Part shown: positions 1 to 9,293 of the stretch, piece after piece | How the letters are laid out: each line of letters opens with the position of its first letter | Numbering within the stretch: the stretch's first letter is position 1 | Origin: Polaromonas sp. | GTDB taxonomy: Bacteria; Pseudomonadota; Gammaproteobacteria; Burkholderiales; Burkholderiaceae_C | Assembly (NCBI GenBank): GCA_013823635.1 | Contig: PNML01000031.1 | Span: forward strand, 1-32,665 | Length of the DNA: 32,665 nucleotides | Reading direction: 5' to 3' | Notes under the pieces: generated by a model | The model's database searches: none | Seen by the model: the letters and a program-made list of their open reading frames with translations, nothing else | What the model was told of the DNA's origin: nothing | Made by a program: the position numbers and the translations under genes

Positions 1-1176
<1,176 letters not shown>

Positions 1177-1254
1177 CTAGCGACAGCGTGGCCCCGTGCG
1201 TAGAGGCGTTCCCCCAATGCCAGCCGCCCAGGTGACAGCGGATCGGCCAGCGCC

Positions 1255-1683
1255 TCAGGAGTTGATGTACGACTCCAGCTGCGCGATGGTGAATTCGTGC
1301 TGCTCGATCAGGTCGTCCATGAGGTCGCGGATGGAGATCATGCCCACCACCCGACCGCCGTCCACCACGGGCAAGTGGCGGATTTTTTTCTCGCGCATGA
1401 TGGCCATGCACATGCGGGTGCCGGTTTCAGGGGTCACCACCAGCACGTTGCTGGTCATGATGTCGCCCACGCGGGTGTCTTTGGAGCTTTTGCCTTGCAA
1501 AGCGACCTTGCGCGTGTAGTCGCGCTCGGACAGCACGCCGACCAGCTTGTCGGCCTCCATCACCACCAGCGCGCCCACTTCGTGCTGGGCCAACAACTGC
1601 AAGGCGCTGAACACGGTGTCATCGGGCTTGACGCTGCACACGGGCAGCGCACGTTTGGCCAGCAAAGCTGAGACGGGTTTCAT
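1255..1683 (-). CDS. CBS-domain pair protein
   Basis: A 142-residue soluble protein made almost entirely of two tandem CBS motifs (about residues 8-65 and 74-130). Such pairs bind adenine nucleotides or related ligands and act as stand-alone energy or redox sensors. Typical second-half CBS patterns are visible, such as GALVVMEADKLVGVLSERDY and IRHLPVVDGGRVVGMISIRD. The start is set by a strong AGGAGG Shine-Dalgarno sequence just upstream of the ATG at 1681-1683. The frame stays open upstream to about 1818, but that extension has no family likeness. The gene diverges from the rhodanese gene across about 146 bp. The ligand and partner cannot be read from sequence. Confidence 0.9.
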   Translation of the reverse strand: MKPVSALLAKRALPVCSVKPDDTVFSALQLLAQHEVGALVVMEADKLVGVLSERDYTRKVALQGKSSKDTRVGDIMTSNVLVVTPETGTRMCMAIMREKKIRHLPVVDGGRVVGMISIRDLMDDLIEQHEFTIAQLESYINS

Positions 1684-1829
1684 GGTGAACCTCCTGATGT
1701 GCAATTGCGAACTGAAACGGGGTGAAAGCCTTCTGGCAAACAGCTTACCCCAACGCGGTGTCATCGGCGCGAGGTGCCGCACCGCGCCGAGGTGCCACCA
1801 CCCACCCATGCCCGACAATAGGGGCCCAT

Positions 1830-2222
1830 ATGAGACACCTGACCCCCCGTGAAGCCTGGGCCCTGATTCAGCAACGCCCCGACGCGTTGTTTGTGGACGT
1901 GCGCATGGAGATTGAATCGCTCTACGTGGGACGCCCGCCGGGCGTGGAAAACATCCCCTGGTACGAATACCCCGACCTCACACCCGACCCGGCCGCCTTT
2001 GCCGCCGCCGTGGAGCGCGAGGCGGGCAGCAAAGACCGCACCGTGGTGCTGATCTGCCGCAGCGGCAAACGCACGGTGGACGCAGGCCATGCGCTGGAAG
2101 CCGCCGGTTTTGCCGACGTGGTCAATGTGTTGCACGGGTTCGAGGGGGAGCTGAACGACCAGTTCCACCGCTCCAGTTCCACGGGTTGGCGTTTTGACGG
2201 GCTGCCCTGGGAACAGATGTGA
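1830..2222 (+). CDS. Single-domain rhodanese-like sulfurtransferase
   Basis: A 130-residue single rhodanese domain. The catalytic cysteine is Cys76 in the active-site loop CRSGKR, which has the six-residue CxxxxR form of sulfurtransferases. A typical ALFVDVRMEIE strand lies near the N-terminus. No signal peptide is seen, so it is presumably cytoplasmic, transferring sulfane sulfur to an unknown acceptor such as cyanide or a thiol. I chose the ATG at 1830 because the protein then begins directly with the domain (HLTPREAWALI); the frame is open 36 codons further upstream without similarity. It is followed 84 bp later by recQ on the same strand. Confidence 0.88.
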   Translation: MRHLTPREAWALIQQRPDALFVDVRMEIESLYVGRPPGVENIPWYEYPDLTPDPAAFAAAVEREAGSKDRTVVLICRSGKRTVDAGHALEAAGFADVVNVLHGFEGELNDQFHRSSSTGWRFDGLPWEQM

Positions 2223-2269
2223 GCAGCTGCCACATTTTTTTAATAAAAATACCCCTTGACGCTCGCCGG

Positions 2270-2297
2270 TCATGAACAGTTCGCTATTCATCATGAC
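2270..2297 (+). promoter_or_regulatory. Inverted repeat ahead of recQ
   Basis: A perfect 7-bp inverted repeat, GTCATGA (2270-2276) and TCATGAC (2291-2297), sits 9 bp upstream of the recQ ATG. It could be an operator or an mRNA hairpin near the ribosome binding site. It does not match the CTGT-N8-ACAG type of SOS box. Function is unknown. Confidence 0.3.
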
Positions 2298-2306
2298 AGC
2301 CATCTG

Positions 2307-4214
<1,908 letters not shown>

Positions 4215-4252
4215 GCACCCATGGCACCCACCGCGGGTCACATGGCCTAAAA

Positions 4253-4266
4253 TTGACAAATATCAA
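4253..4266 (+). promoter_or_regulatory. Candidate FNR/ANR-type box
   Basis: TTGAC-AAAT-ATCAA differs at one base from the FNR/ANR consensus TTGAT-N4-ATCAA. It lies 27 bp upstream of the ATG of the 47-residue membrane protein. Its left half, TTGACA, could also be read as a -35 element, but no good -10 follows at 17 bp. An activator site centred at -41.5 would place the transcript start inside the gene, so if it is real, repression or a short leader is more likely than classical activation. Confidence 0.4.
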
Positions 4267-4293
4267 ACCCAGACCCGCCCACCAGGAGATTCC

Positions 4294-4437
4294 ATGTCCC
4301 ACGCACCCCAGACCCCCCCTGCCCACGACACCCAAGATGTGGTGGAGTCCATCGTGCCGCACATGCCCGTGGTGTTGCCCGTGGCCGGCGCGGTGCTGAT
4401 TTTCCTGCTGGCCTTCATTGCGGTGTTCATGGCCTGA
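4294..4437 (+). CDS. 47-residue single-span membrane protein, function unknown
   Basis: A short protein with a polar, histidine- and proline-rich N-terminus (MSHAPQTPPAHDTQDVVESI) and one hydrophobic helix over about residues 26-46, ending directly at the C-terminus. Support for a real gene: an AGGAGA Shine-Dalgarno sequence 7 bp before the ATG, a strong factor-independent terminator 20 bp after the stop, and a candidate FNR/ANR box upstream. I do not recognise the family. The size and topology resemble small accessory subunits of membrane complexes, such as small oxidase subunits, but that is only analogy. It may be transcribed alone. Confidence 0.72.
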   Translation: MSHAPQTPPAHDTQDVVESIVPHMPVVLPVAGAVLIFLLAFIAVFMA

Positions 4438-4457
4438 TTCACGGCGGCCCCTTCACC

Positions 4458-4483
4458 AAAAGCCGGGGACACCCGGCTTTTTT
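4458..4483 (+). terminator. Factor-independent terminator after the small membrane protein gene
   Basis: Stem AGCCGGG (4461-4467) and CCCGGCT (4472-4478) with loop GACA, extended by an A/T tract on each side and ending in six T. It begins 20 bp after the stop codon of the 47-residue gene. Confidence 0.9.
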
Positions 4484-4499
4484 GTGTCCAGACCGAAGG

Positions 4500-4565
4500 T
4501 TTTTTGGCATTTTTGCCACCCAGCGCTTTGTGCAGCTGATTACTCAGCTATTGTTTTGAAATTTC
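4500..4565 (-). repeat. AT-rich interspersed repeat, copy 1
   Basis: Read on the minus strand this shows an ATAGCTGA-like left part, a central AAAGCGCT and a right part with GGCAAAAATGCC. The same order (ATAGC, AAGCGCT, AGGC, A/T run) is found at 14714-14770 and in a diverged form at 31290-31350. It is far richer in A+T than its surroundings. Alignment was by eye. Confidence 0.5.
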
Positions 4566-4595
4566 TTCACACGTCGGGTTCATTTTTCGGCATCA

Positions 4596-4631
4596 GGTTA
4601 TGCGGTTATTGCATGTAACTTGCCGGTAACT
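4596..4631. promoter_or_regulatory. Cluster of GGTTA/TAACT half-sites
   Basis: GGTTA occurs at 4596-4600 and 4604-4608, and the near-inverted TAACT at 4616-4620 and 4627-4631. The two pairs thus face each other. This may be an operator for a regulator of pckG about 270 bp downstream. No known consensus was recognised. Confidence 0.22.
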
Positions 4632-4810
4632 GACCCCTGCGGGTTTTTAAAATGGCGGTCCTTGGCCGACACGCGGTTTCAGGCAGCAGGCCATACCCCT
4701 CTGCTGGCTGACAACACCTGCAACCAGCTCACAGCTTCGCAGCCTCCGGGCGCCGACCGGGACGCCATCCCCGCAGGGCCTGTGCCTCGCACAGACCTGA
4801 AGCGGATGTT

Positions 4811-4871
4811 GAAAAACGTCTCGTGACCAGTCAAATCCCTGCACCCTTCCCGCACGGGGGCGACGTTTTTC
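4811..4871 (+). promoter_or_regulatory. Long-range inverted repeat in the pckG leader
   Basis: GAAAAACGTC (4811-4820) and GACGTTTTTC (4862-4871) are perfect 10-bp complements separated by 41 bp. If transcribed they would form a stem-loop ending 32 bp before the pckG ATG, close to its ribosome binding site. A T-rich run follows the right arm (TTTTTTAC at about 4883). It may be a leader hairpin or a protein-binding site. Confidence 0.4.
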
Positions 4872-4903
4872 GACATCCCGCTTTTTTACTTTGGAGTTGT
4901 CGC

Positions 4904-6781
4904 ATGAACGCACCCGTGATGCAGGGCCTCGCCCTGAACACCCCTTCCTACGTCAAAAACGCCCGGCTCGTGGCCTGGGTGGCCGAAATGGTGGCGCTGT
5001 GCAAGCCCGCCGCCGTGCACTGGTGCGATGGCTCCCAGGCCGAATACGACCGCCTGTGCGACCAAATGGTGGCCAGCGGCACCCTGAAGCGCCTCAACCC
5101 CGCCAAACGCGCCAACTCTTACCTGGCCTGCTCCGACCCGTCGGACGTGGCCCGCGTGGAAGACCGCACCTACATCTGTTCCGAAAAGAAGGAAGACGCC
5201 GGCCCCACCAACAACTGGATGGCCCCCGCCGAGATGCGCGCCACACTGCAGCCGCTGTTTGACGGCTGCATGGCTGGCCGCACCATGTACGTGGTGCCCT
5301 TCAGCATGGGCCCGCTGGGCTCGCCCATTGCGCACATCGGCATCGAACTGTCCGACAGCCCCTATGTGGCCGTGAACATGAAGATCATGACCCGCATGGG
5401 CAAGGCCGTGTTCGATGTGCTGGGCACCGACGGCGAGTTCGTGCCCTGCGTGCACACCGTGGGCGCTCCGCTGGCCGCCGGTCAGGCCGATGTGGCCTGG
5501 CCTTGCAACCCCAAGGTCAAGTACATCGTTCACTACCCCGAGACCCGCGAAATCTGGTCGTACGGCTCCGGCTACGGCGGCAACGCGCTGCTCGGCAAGA
5601 AGTGCTTTGCGCTGCGCATCGCGTCCACCATGGGCCGTGACCAGGGCTGGCTGGCCGAGCACATGCTCATCCTGGGTGTGACCAGCCCCGAGGGCAAGAA
5701 GTACCACATCGCGGGCGCCTTCCCCAGCGCCTGCGGCAAAACCAACTTCTCCATGCTGGTGCCACCCGAGGCCTTCAACGGCTGGAAGGTCACCACCATT
5801 GGCGACGACATCGCCTGGATCAAGCCCCGCCAGGACGCCGACGGCAACACCCGCCTGTACGCCATCAACCCCGAAGCGGGCTACTTCGGCGTGGCCCCCG
5901 GCACCAACACGCTGACCAACCCCAACTGCATGGCCAGCCTGGACAAAGACGTCATCTTCACCAACGTGGCCCTGACCGACGACGGCGACGTGTGGTGGGA
6001 AGGCATGGAAAAAGACAACCACAACCTGCCAGCGCACCTGATCGATTGGCAAGGCAAGGACTGGACACCCCAGATCGCCAAGGAAACCGGCGCCAAGGCC
6101 GCCCACCCCAACGCCCGCTTCACCGTGCCCGCCAGCAACAACCCCGCGCTCGACAGCGCCTGGGATGACCCGGCCGGTGTGCCCATCGATGCCTTCATCT
6201 TCGGTGGCCGCCGCTCCACCACCGTGCCACTGGTGACCGAAGCCCGCAACTGGGTGGAAGGCGTGTACATGGCCGCCACCATGGGCTCCGAAACCACCGC
6301 TGCGGCCTTTGGTGCCCAGGGCGTGGTGCGCCGCGACCCCTTCGCCATGCTGCCGTTCACTGGCTACAACATGAGCGACTACTTCCAGCACTGGCTGAAC
6401 ATGGGCGCCCGCCTCAGCGCCCAGGGCGCCAAGCTGCCCGCCATTTATTGCGTCAACTGGTTCCGCAAGGGTGAAGACGGCAAGTTCGTCTGGCCCGGTT
6501 ACGGCGAGAACATGCGCGTGCTGAAGTGGATGATCGACCGCCTGGAAGGCCAGAAGACTGGCACTGAGACCCTGTTTGGCACCAGCCCCACCTACGCCGA
6601 CATCAACTGGACCGGTCTGGACTTCAGCGCCGCCCAGTTCGACAGCGTGACCAGCATCAACCAAGCCGCCTGGCAAGAAGAACTGGGTTTGCACACCGAG
6701 TTGTTCAGCCAGCTGGCTTACCACCTGCCCAAGGAGCTCGAGGAGACCAAGGCGCGCTTTCAAGACCGCCTGAACGCCTGA
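4904..6781 (+). CDS. pckG: Phosphoenolpyruvate carboxykinase (GTP)
   Basis: Converts oxaloacetate plus GTP to phosphoenolpyruvate, GDP and CO2, the entry step of gluconeogenesis. At 625 residues it is the expected size for the GTP-dependent family. Diagnostic motifs are the kinase-1 loop FPSACGKTN (273-281), which includes the reactive cysteine Cys277 typical of GTP enzymes, and kinase-2 GDDIAW (300-305). An [15 protein letters not shown] segment and a C-terminal [13 protein letters not shown] segment are also family hallmarks. The ATG at 4904 has GGAG 8 bp upstream; an in-frame upstream extension to 4823 crosses the leader hairpin and is unlikely. The gene stands alone, bounded by a long leader and its own terminator, which suggests individual control by carbon source. 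Confidence 0.97.
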   Translation: MNAPVMQGLALNTPSYVKNARLVAWVAEMVALCKPAAVHWCDGSQAEYDRLCDQMVASGTLKRLNPAKRANSYLACSDPSDVARVEDRTYICSEKKEDAGPTNNWMAPAEMRATLQPLFDGCMAGRTMYVVPFSMGPLGSPIAHIGIELSDSPYVAVNMKIMTRMGKAVFDVLGTDGEFVPCVHTVGAPLAAGQADVAWPCNPKVKYIVHYPETREIWSYGSGYGGNALLGKKCFALRIASTMGRDQGWLAEHMLILGVTSPEGKKYHIAGAFPSACGKTNFSMLVPPEAFNGWKVTTIGDDIAWIKPRQDADGNTRLYAINPEAGYFGVAPGTNTLTNPNCMASLDKDVIFTNVALTDDGDVWWEGMEKDNHNLPAHLIDWQGKDWTPQIAKETGAKAAHPNARFTVPASNNPALDSAWDDPAGVPIDAFIFGGRRSTTVPLVTEARNWVEGVYMAATMGSETTAAAFGAQGVVRRDPFAMLPFTGYNMSDYFQHWLNMGARLSAQGAKLPAIYCVNWFRKGEDGKFVWPGYGENMRVLKWMIDRLEGQKTGTETLFGTSPTYADINWTGLDFSAAQFDSVTSINQAAWQEELGLHTELFSQLAYHLPKELEETKARFQDRLNA

Positions 6782-6792
6782 GGGAGGGTCTG

Positions 6793-6820
6793 CGCCGACG
6801 GGCCAGCGTGTCCGTCGGCG
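6793..6820 (+). other. Strong hairpin in the pckG 3' region
   Basis: CGCCGACGG (6793-6801) and CCGTCGGCG (6812-6820) form a perfect 9-bp stem with a 10-nt loop, 11 bp after the pckG stop and ahead of the terminator. No T-run follows, so it is not itself a terminator. It could protect the 3' end of the message or belong to a 3'-UTR-derived RNA. Confidence 0.5.
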
Positions 6821-6903
6821 AGCCCTGTGATCGGGCACGCATCGTTGCGCGATCAGCATGGACACGGCCAGCCGACCCGCAGCCGCTGGGGTCCATCACC
6901 ACC

Positions 6904-6928
6904 AGCCACCCATCCGGTGGCTTTTTTT
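6904..6928 (+). terminator. Factor-independent terminator of pckG
   Basis: Stem AGCCACC (6904-6910) and GGTGGCT (6916-6922), loop CATCC, followed by a run of T. It is oriented for plus-strand transcription and lies about 120 bp after the pckG stop. It would not serve the minus-strand gene that ends at 6960. Confidence 0.88.
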
Positions 6929-6959
6929 GTGCCTTGGCCCCAGCGGCAGGTGGATCACT

Positions 6960-7400
6960 TCAGGCCGAATGGGTGCGCTGGCGGCGGGCAGCGCGCTGTC
7001 GGGCCAGGCGCCACACCCAGGTGTCCAGCGTCACCACGGCCCATTGCGCCAGCGCGGTGACCAGCCGGGACAGCAGCAGCAAGGCCGAGAGCAACACGCA
7101 CCACAGGGTCGCCCATCCCAGAAACAGGTCGTCGCCCACCCAAATCCGCATCAACCGCTGGGTCAGCAACACCAGCGTGGACAGCCCCGCCGCCATGAGC
7201 ATGAGTGCCAGACGCCTGACCATCTCCGCACCCACCGCACGCGAGCGGGGCTGCAGGCCAGGGGTCATGGCGCTGGTGTGTCCTGCGGCCCGCTGACCAC
7301 GCCACGGCGTGTCCGTGGTGTGCGCTGGGATGGTGTGGTTGGGGTGACCAGCCGAGGCACTGGGGCGCCAGGCCCAAGCATGGAGCAGGCGGTTCATCAT
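6960..7400 (-). CDS. Hypothetical small membrane protein
   Basis: A 146-residue protein not recognised as a named family. The N-terminal third is polar and low in structure; the rest has a hydrophobic helix at about 63-84, a longer hydrophobic stretch at about 92-125, and an Arg-rich C-terminus (RLARQRAARRQR). This fits a two-span inner-membrane protein with a cytoplasmic basic tail. The start is the first of two adjacent ATGs, with GGGAGA about 10 bp upstream. A later start at Met45 (7268) would give a more compact protein. Another minus-strand frame over the same bases (6955-7407) lacks hydrophobic segments and looks non-coding. It diverges from the universal stress gene. Confidence 0.62.
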   Translation of the reverse strand: MMNRLLHAWAWRPSASAGHPNHTIPAHTTDTPWRGQRAAGHTSAMTPGLQPRSRAVGAEMVRRLALMLMAAGLSTLVLLTQRLMRIWVGDDLFLGWATLWCVLLSALLLLSRLVTALAQWAVVTLDTWVWRLARQRAARRQRTHSA

Positions 7401-7443
7401 GTGTCATTCTCCCGACAGGGGGTCATCAAGGCAGCACATGCTA

Positions 7444-7455
7444 AGGGTTTACCCT
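7444..7455. promoter_or_regulatory. Short palindrome AGGGT-TT-ACCCT upstream of usp
   Basis: A perfect 5-bp inverted repeat around TT, 115 bp upstream of the universal stress protein ATG and 44 bp upstream of the divergent membrane-protein start. It is placed where an operator serving either gene could lie. No regulator is assigned. Confidence 0.3.
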
Positions 7456-7570
7456 GATAATTGGCTGACCATTGTCGGATGCAGCTTCAGGCTGTGCCTG
7501 CCGCTGCGCCCACCGGGGACCACGGGGCGCGCTTACACTCTTTGCATCCCTTACCCACCGGAGACAAGCC

Positions 7571-7993
7571 ATGAAAATACTGCTCGCAGTCGACGGCAGC
7601 CCCTACAGCAAAAAGATGCTGGCCTACCTGACCACGCACCCCGAGCTGTTTGGCACCCACAACGACTTCACGTGCTTCACCGCTGTGCCCGGCCTGCCTC
7701 CTCGCGCGCGCGCGGCCGTGGGCGCGGACATTGCCCAGGGCTATTACGACGACGAAGCCACCAAGATCATTGAACCCGTGGCAGCGTTTCTGGCGCAACA
7801 CGGCATTCAGCCCACGTTGGTGCACAAGGTGGGCCATGCCGGTGAATTGATCGCCCAGGAAGCCACCGACGGACGCTACGACATGGTGGTCATGGGGTCG
7901 CACGGTCACAGTGCCTTGGGCAATCTGGTGATGGGCTCGGTCACCACGCAGGTGTTGGCCCACTGCACCGTGCCGGTGCTTCTGGTGCGCTGA
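7571..7993 (+). CDS. Universal stress protein (UspA family)
   Basis: A single 140-residue Usp domain. It starts with the family pattern KILLAVDGS. It carries the ATP-binding motif G-x2-G-x9-G-S/T as Gly109, Gly112 and Gly122-Ser123, followed by the last strand VPVLLVR, so it is of the nucleotide-binding type. These cytoplasmic proteins accumulate under starvation, redox or oxygen stress. GGAGA precedes the ATG at 7571. The HD-GYP gene starts 30 bp after its stop with no terminator between, so the two are probably co-transcribed, linking a stress protein with c-di-GMP turnover. Confidence 0.93.
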   Translation: MKILLAVDGSPYSKKMLAYLTTHPELFGTHNDFTCFTAVPGLPPRARAAVGADIAQGYYDDEATKIIEPVAAFLAQHGIQPTLVHKVGHAGELIAQEATDGRYDMVVMGSHGHSALGNLVMGSVTTQVLAHCTVPVLLVR

Positions 7994-8023
7994 TGCTTCG
8001 CTGAATCTGCTGGCGCGCTTGCG

Positions 8024-9289
8024 ATGCTGAAAAAAATCCGGGTTGAAGACGTTCAACTGGGCATGCACATCAAGGAGTTCTGTGGCTCCTGGATGGATCA
8101 CCCGTTCTGGCGTGGCCAGTTTGTGGTGAGTGATCCCCAGGATCTCCAGAAAATCCTCAGCAGCAAGGTGCGCGAAGTCCTGATCGACACCGACAAGGGC
8201 TTGGATGTGGCGGCGGGAGTCAGCGTGGCAGCCGCACCGCCGGCTGACGCTGAGGCCGACGTCAGCGCCGCCATGGCCGACGCCGTGCTGTACGACAGGC
8301 ATGCCCCCGTCGTGCAGGAAAAGGTGTCCTCCAGCAAAGAGTTCGCCCGTGCGGCAGCCATTTGTCGCCAAGCCACCAATGCCGTCACCTCCATGTTCCA
8401 GGAGGCCCGCATGGGTCGCGCGGTGGACACCGCGGTGGCCCGTCAGGTGGTCACAGAAATTGCGGATTCGGTCACCCGAAACGGCAGTGCGCTCATCAGC
8501 CTGGCCCGCCTCAAAACGGCCGACGAATATTCCTACATGCACTCGGTGGCGGTGTGCGCCCTCATGGTGTCACTGGCCAAGCAGATGGGCATGAACCCCG
8601 ACGAGGTGCGTGCCGCCGGGCTGGCCGGGCTGCTGCACGACATCGGCAAAATGGCGGTGCCGCTGGAGGTGCTGAACAAGCCCGGCAAACTGACCGACGA
8701 CGAGTTCGACATGGTCAAGCGCCACCCGGCCGAAGGCCACCGCATCCTGCTGGAAAGCGGCACCACCGATGCCGACACGCTGGATGTGTGCCTGCACCAC
8801 CACGAAAAAACCAGTGGCACGGGCTACCCCAAAGGGCTGAACGACGCGCAAATTTCCCGCGTCGCCAAAATGGGGGCGGTGTGCGATGTGTACGACGCCA
8901 TCACCTCCAACCGACCCTACAAAAAAGGGTGGGACCCGGCCCAGTCGTTGAAGCAGATGGCCTCCTGGGTGAACGGCCACTTTGACCCCAAAATCTTCCA
9001 GGCTTTCGTCAGCAGCCTGGGCATCTACCCGACGGGTTCGCTGGTGCTGCTGGACAACCAGCGCCTGGCGGTGGTGACGGACCAGTCGTCAGAGTCCCTG
9101 CTCAAACCCATGGTGAAGGTGTTTTTCTCGGTGCGCTCGGGCCAGCGCATTCCGCCTGAATTGGTGAACCTGGCGCTGCCCACCTGCCGCATCAAGATCG
9201 TGGGGCGCGAAGACCCCGACAAATGGAACTTTCCCGACCTGAACGAGCTGTGGTCGGGTTTGCCGCTGGACAAACGGGGCTCGGTCTGA
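8024..9289 (+). CDS. HD-GYP c-di-GMP phosphodiesterase with N-terminal DUF3391
   Basis: A 421-residue soluble protein predicted to hydrolyse cyclic di-GMP. Residues about 1-100 form a DUF3391-type region (MLKKIRVEDVQLGMHIKEF). The HD-GYP domain covers about 150-320, with His173, the HD pair His205-Asp206 in LLHDIGK, the HHE metal site (259-261) and GYP at 267-269. All these ligands are present, so activity is likely. The C-terminal 100 residues contain a beta-rich extension (GSLVLLDNQRLAVV) common in this subfamily. It appears to form a two-gene unit with usp. Its stop is 4 bp from the convergent phoD stop, and no terminator is visible in between. Confidence 0.94.
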   Translation: MLKKIRVEDVQLGMHIKEFCGSWMDHPFWRGQFVVSDPQDLQKILSSKVREVLIDTDKGLDVAAGVSVAAAPPADAEADVSAAMADAVLYDRHAPVVQEKVSSSKEFARAAAICRQATNAVTSMFQEARMGRAVDTAVARQVVTEIADSVTRNGSALISLARLKTADEYSYMHSVAVCALMVSLAKQMGMNPDEVRAAGLAGLLHDIGKMAVPLEVLNKPGKLTDDEFDMVKRHPAEGHRILLESGTTDADTLDVCLHHHEKTSGTGYPKGLNDAQISRVAKMGAVCDVYDAITSNRPYKKGWDPAQSLKQMASWVNGHFDPKIFQAFVSSLGIYPTGSLVLLDNQRLAVVTDQSSESLLKPMVKVFFSVRSGQRIPPELVNLALPTCRIKIVGREDPDKWNFPDLNELWSGLPLDKRGSV

Positions 9290-9293
9290 TCGC

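Larger units (their letters stand above)
4484..4903. other. 420-bp intergenic region upstream of pckG
   Basis: No convincing gene is present. From left to right it holds an AT-rich repeat copy (about 4500-4565), a cluster of GGTTA/TAACT half-sites (4596-4631), and a long-range perfect inverted repeat (4811-4871) just before the pckG ribosome binding site. Short open frames here, such as a TTG-started 68-codon frame at 4620-4826, lack a Shine-Dalgarno sequence and coding character. The pckG promoter must lie here, but I could not pick out a convincing -35/-10 pair. Confidence 0.6.

Noticed and set aside
2231-2252. AT-rich stretch after the rhodanese gene as a fourth repeat copy
   Set aside because: It lacks the AGCGCT core and the AGGC block, so only its A+T content is similar.
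4620-4826. 68-codon TTG-started frame in the pckG upstream region
   Set aside because: No ribosome binding site, no recognisable features, and it overlaps candidate regulatory structures.
4886-6865. 659-codon open frame antisense to pckG
   Set aside because: Shadow of pckG with low-complexity Gly/His/Val composition and no recognisable domain.
6955-7407. 150-codon minus-strand frame overlapping the small membrane protein
   Set aside because: No hydrophobic segments and a His/Gly/Ala-rich shadow composition; the alternative frame has membrane helices and a better ribosome binding site.
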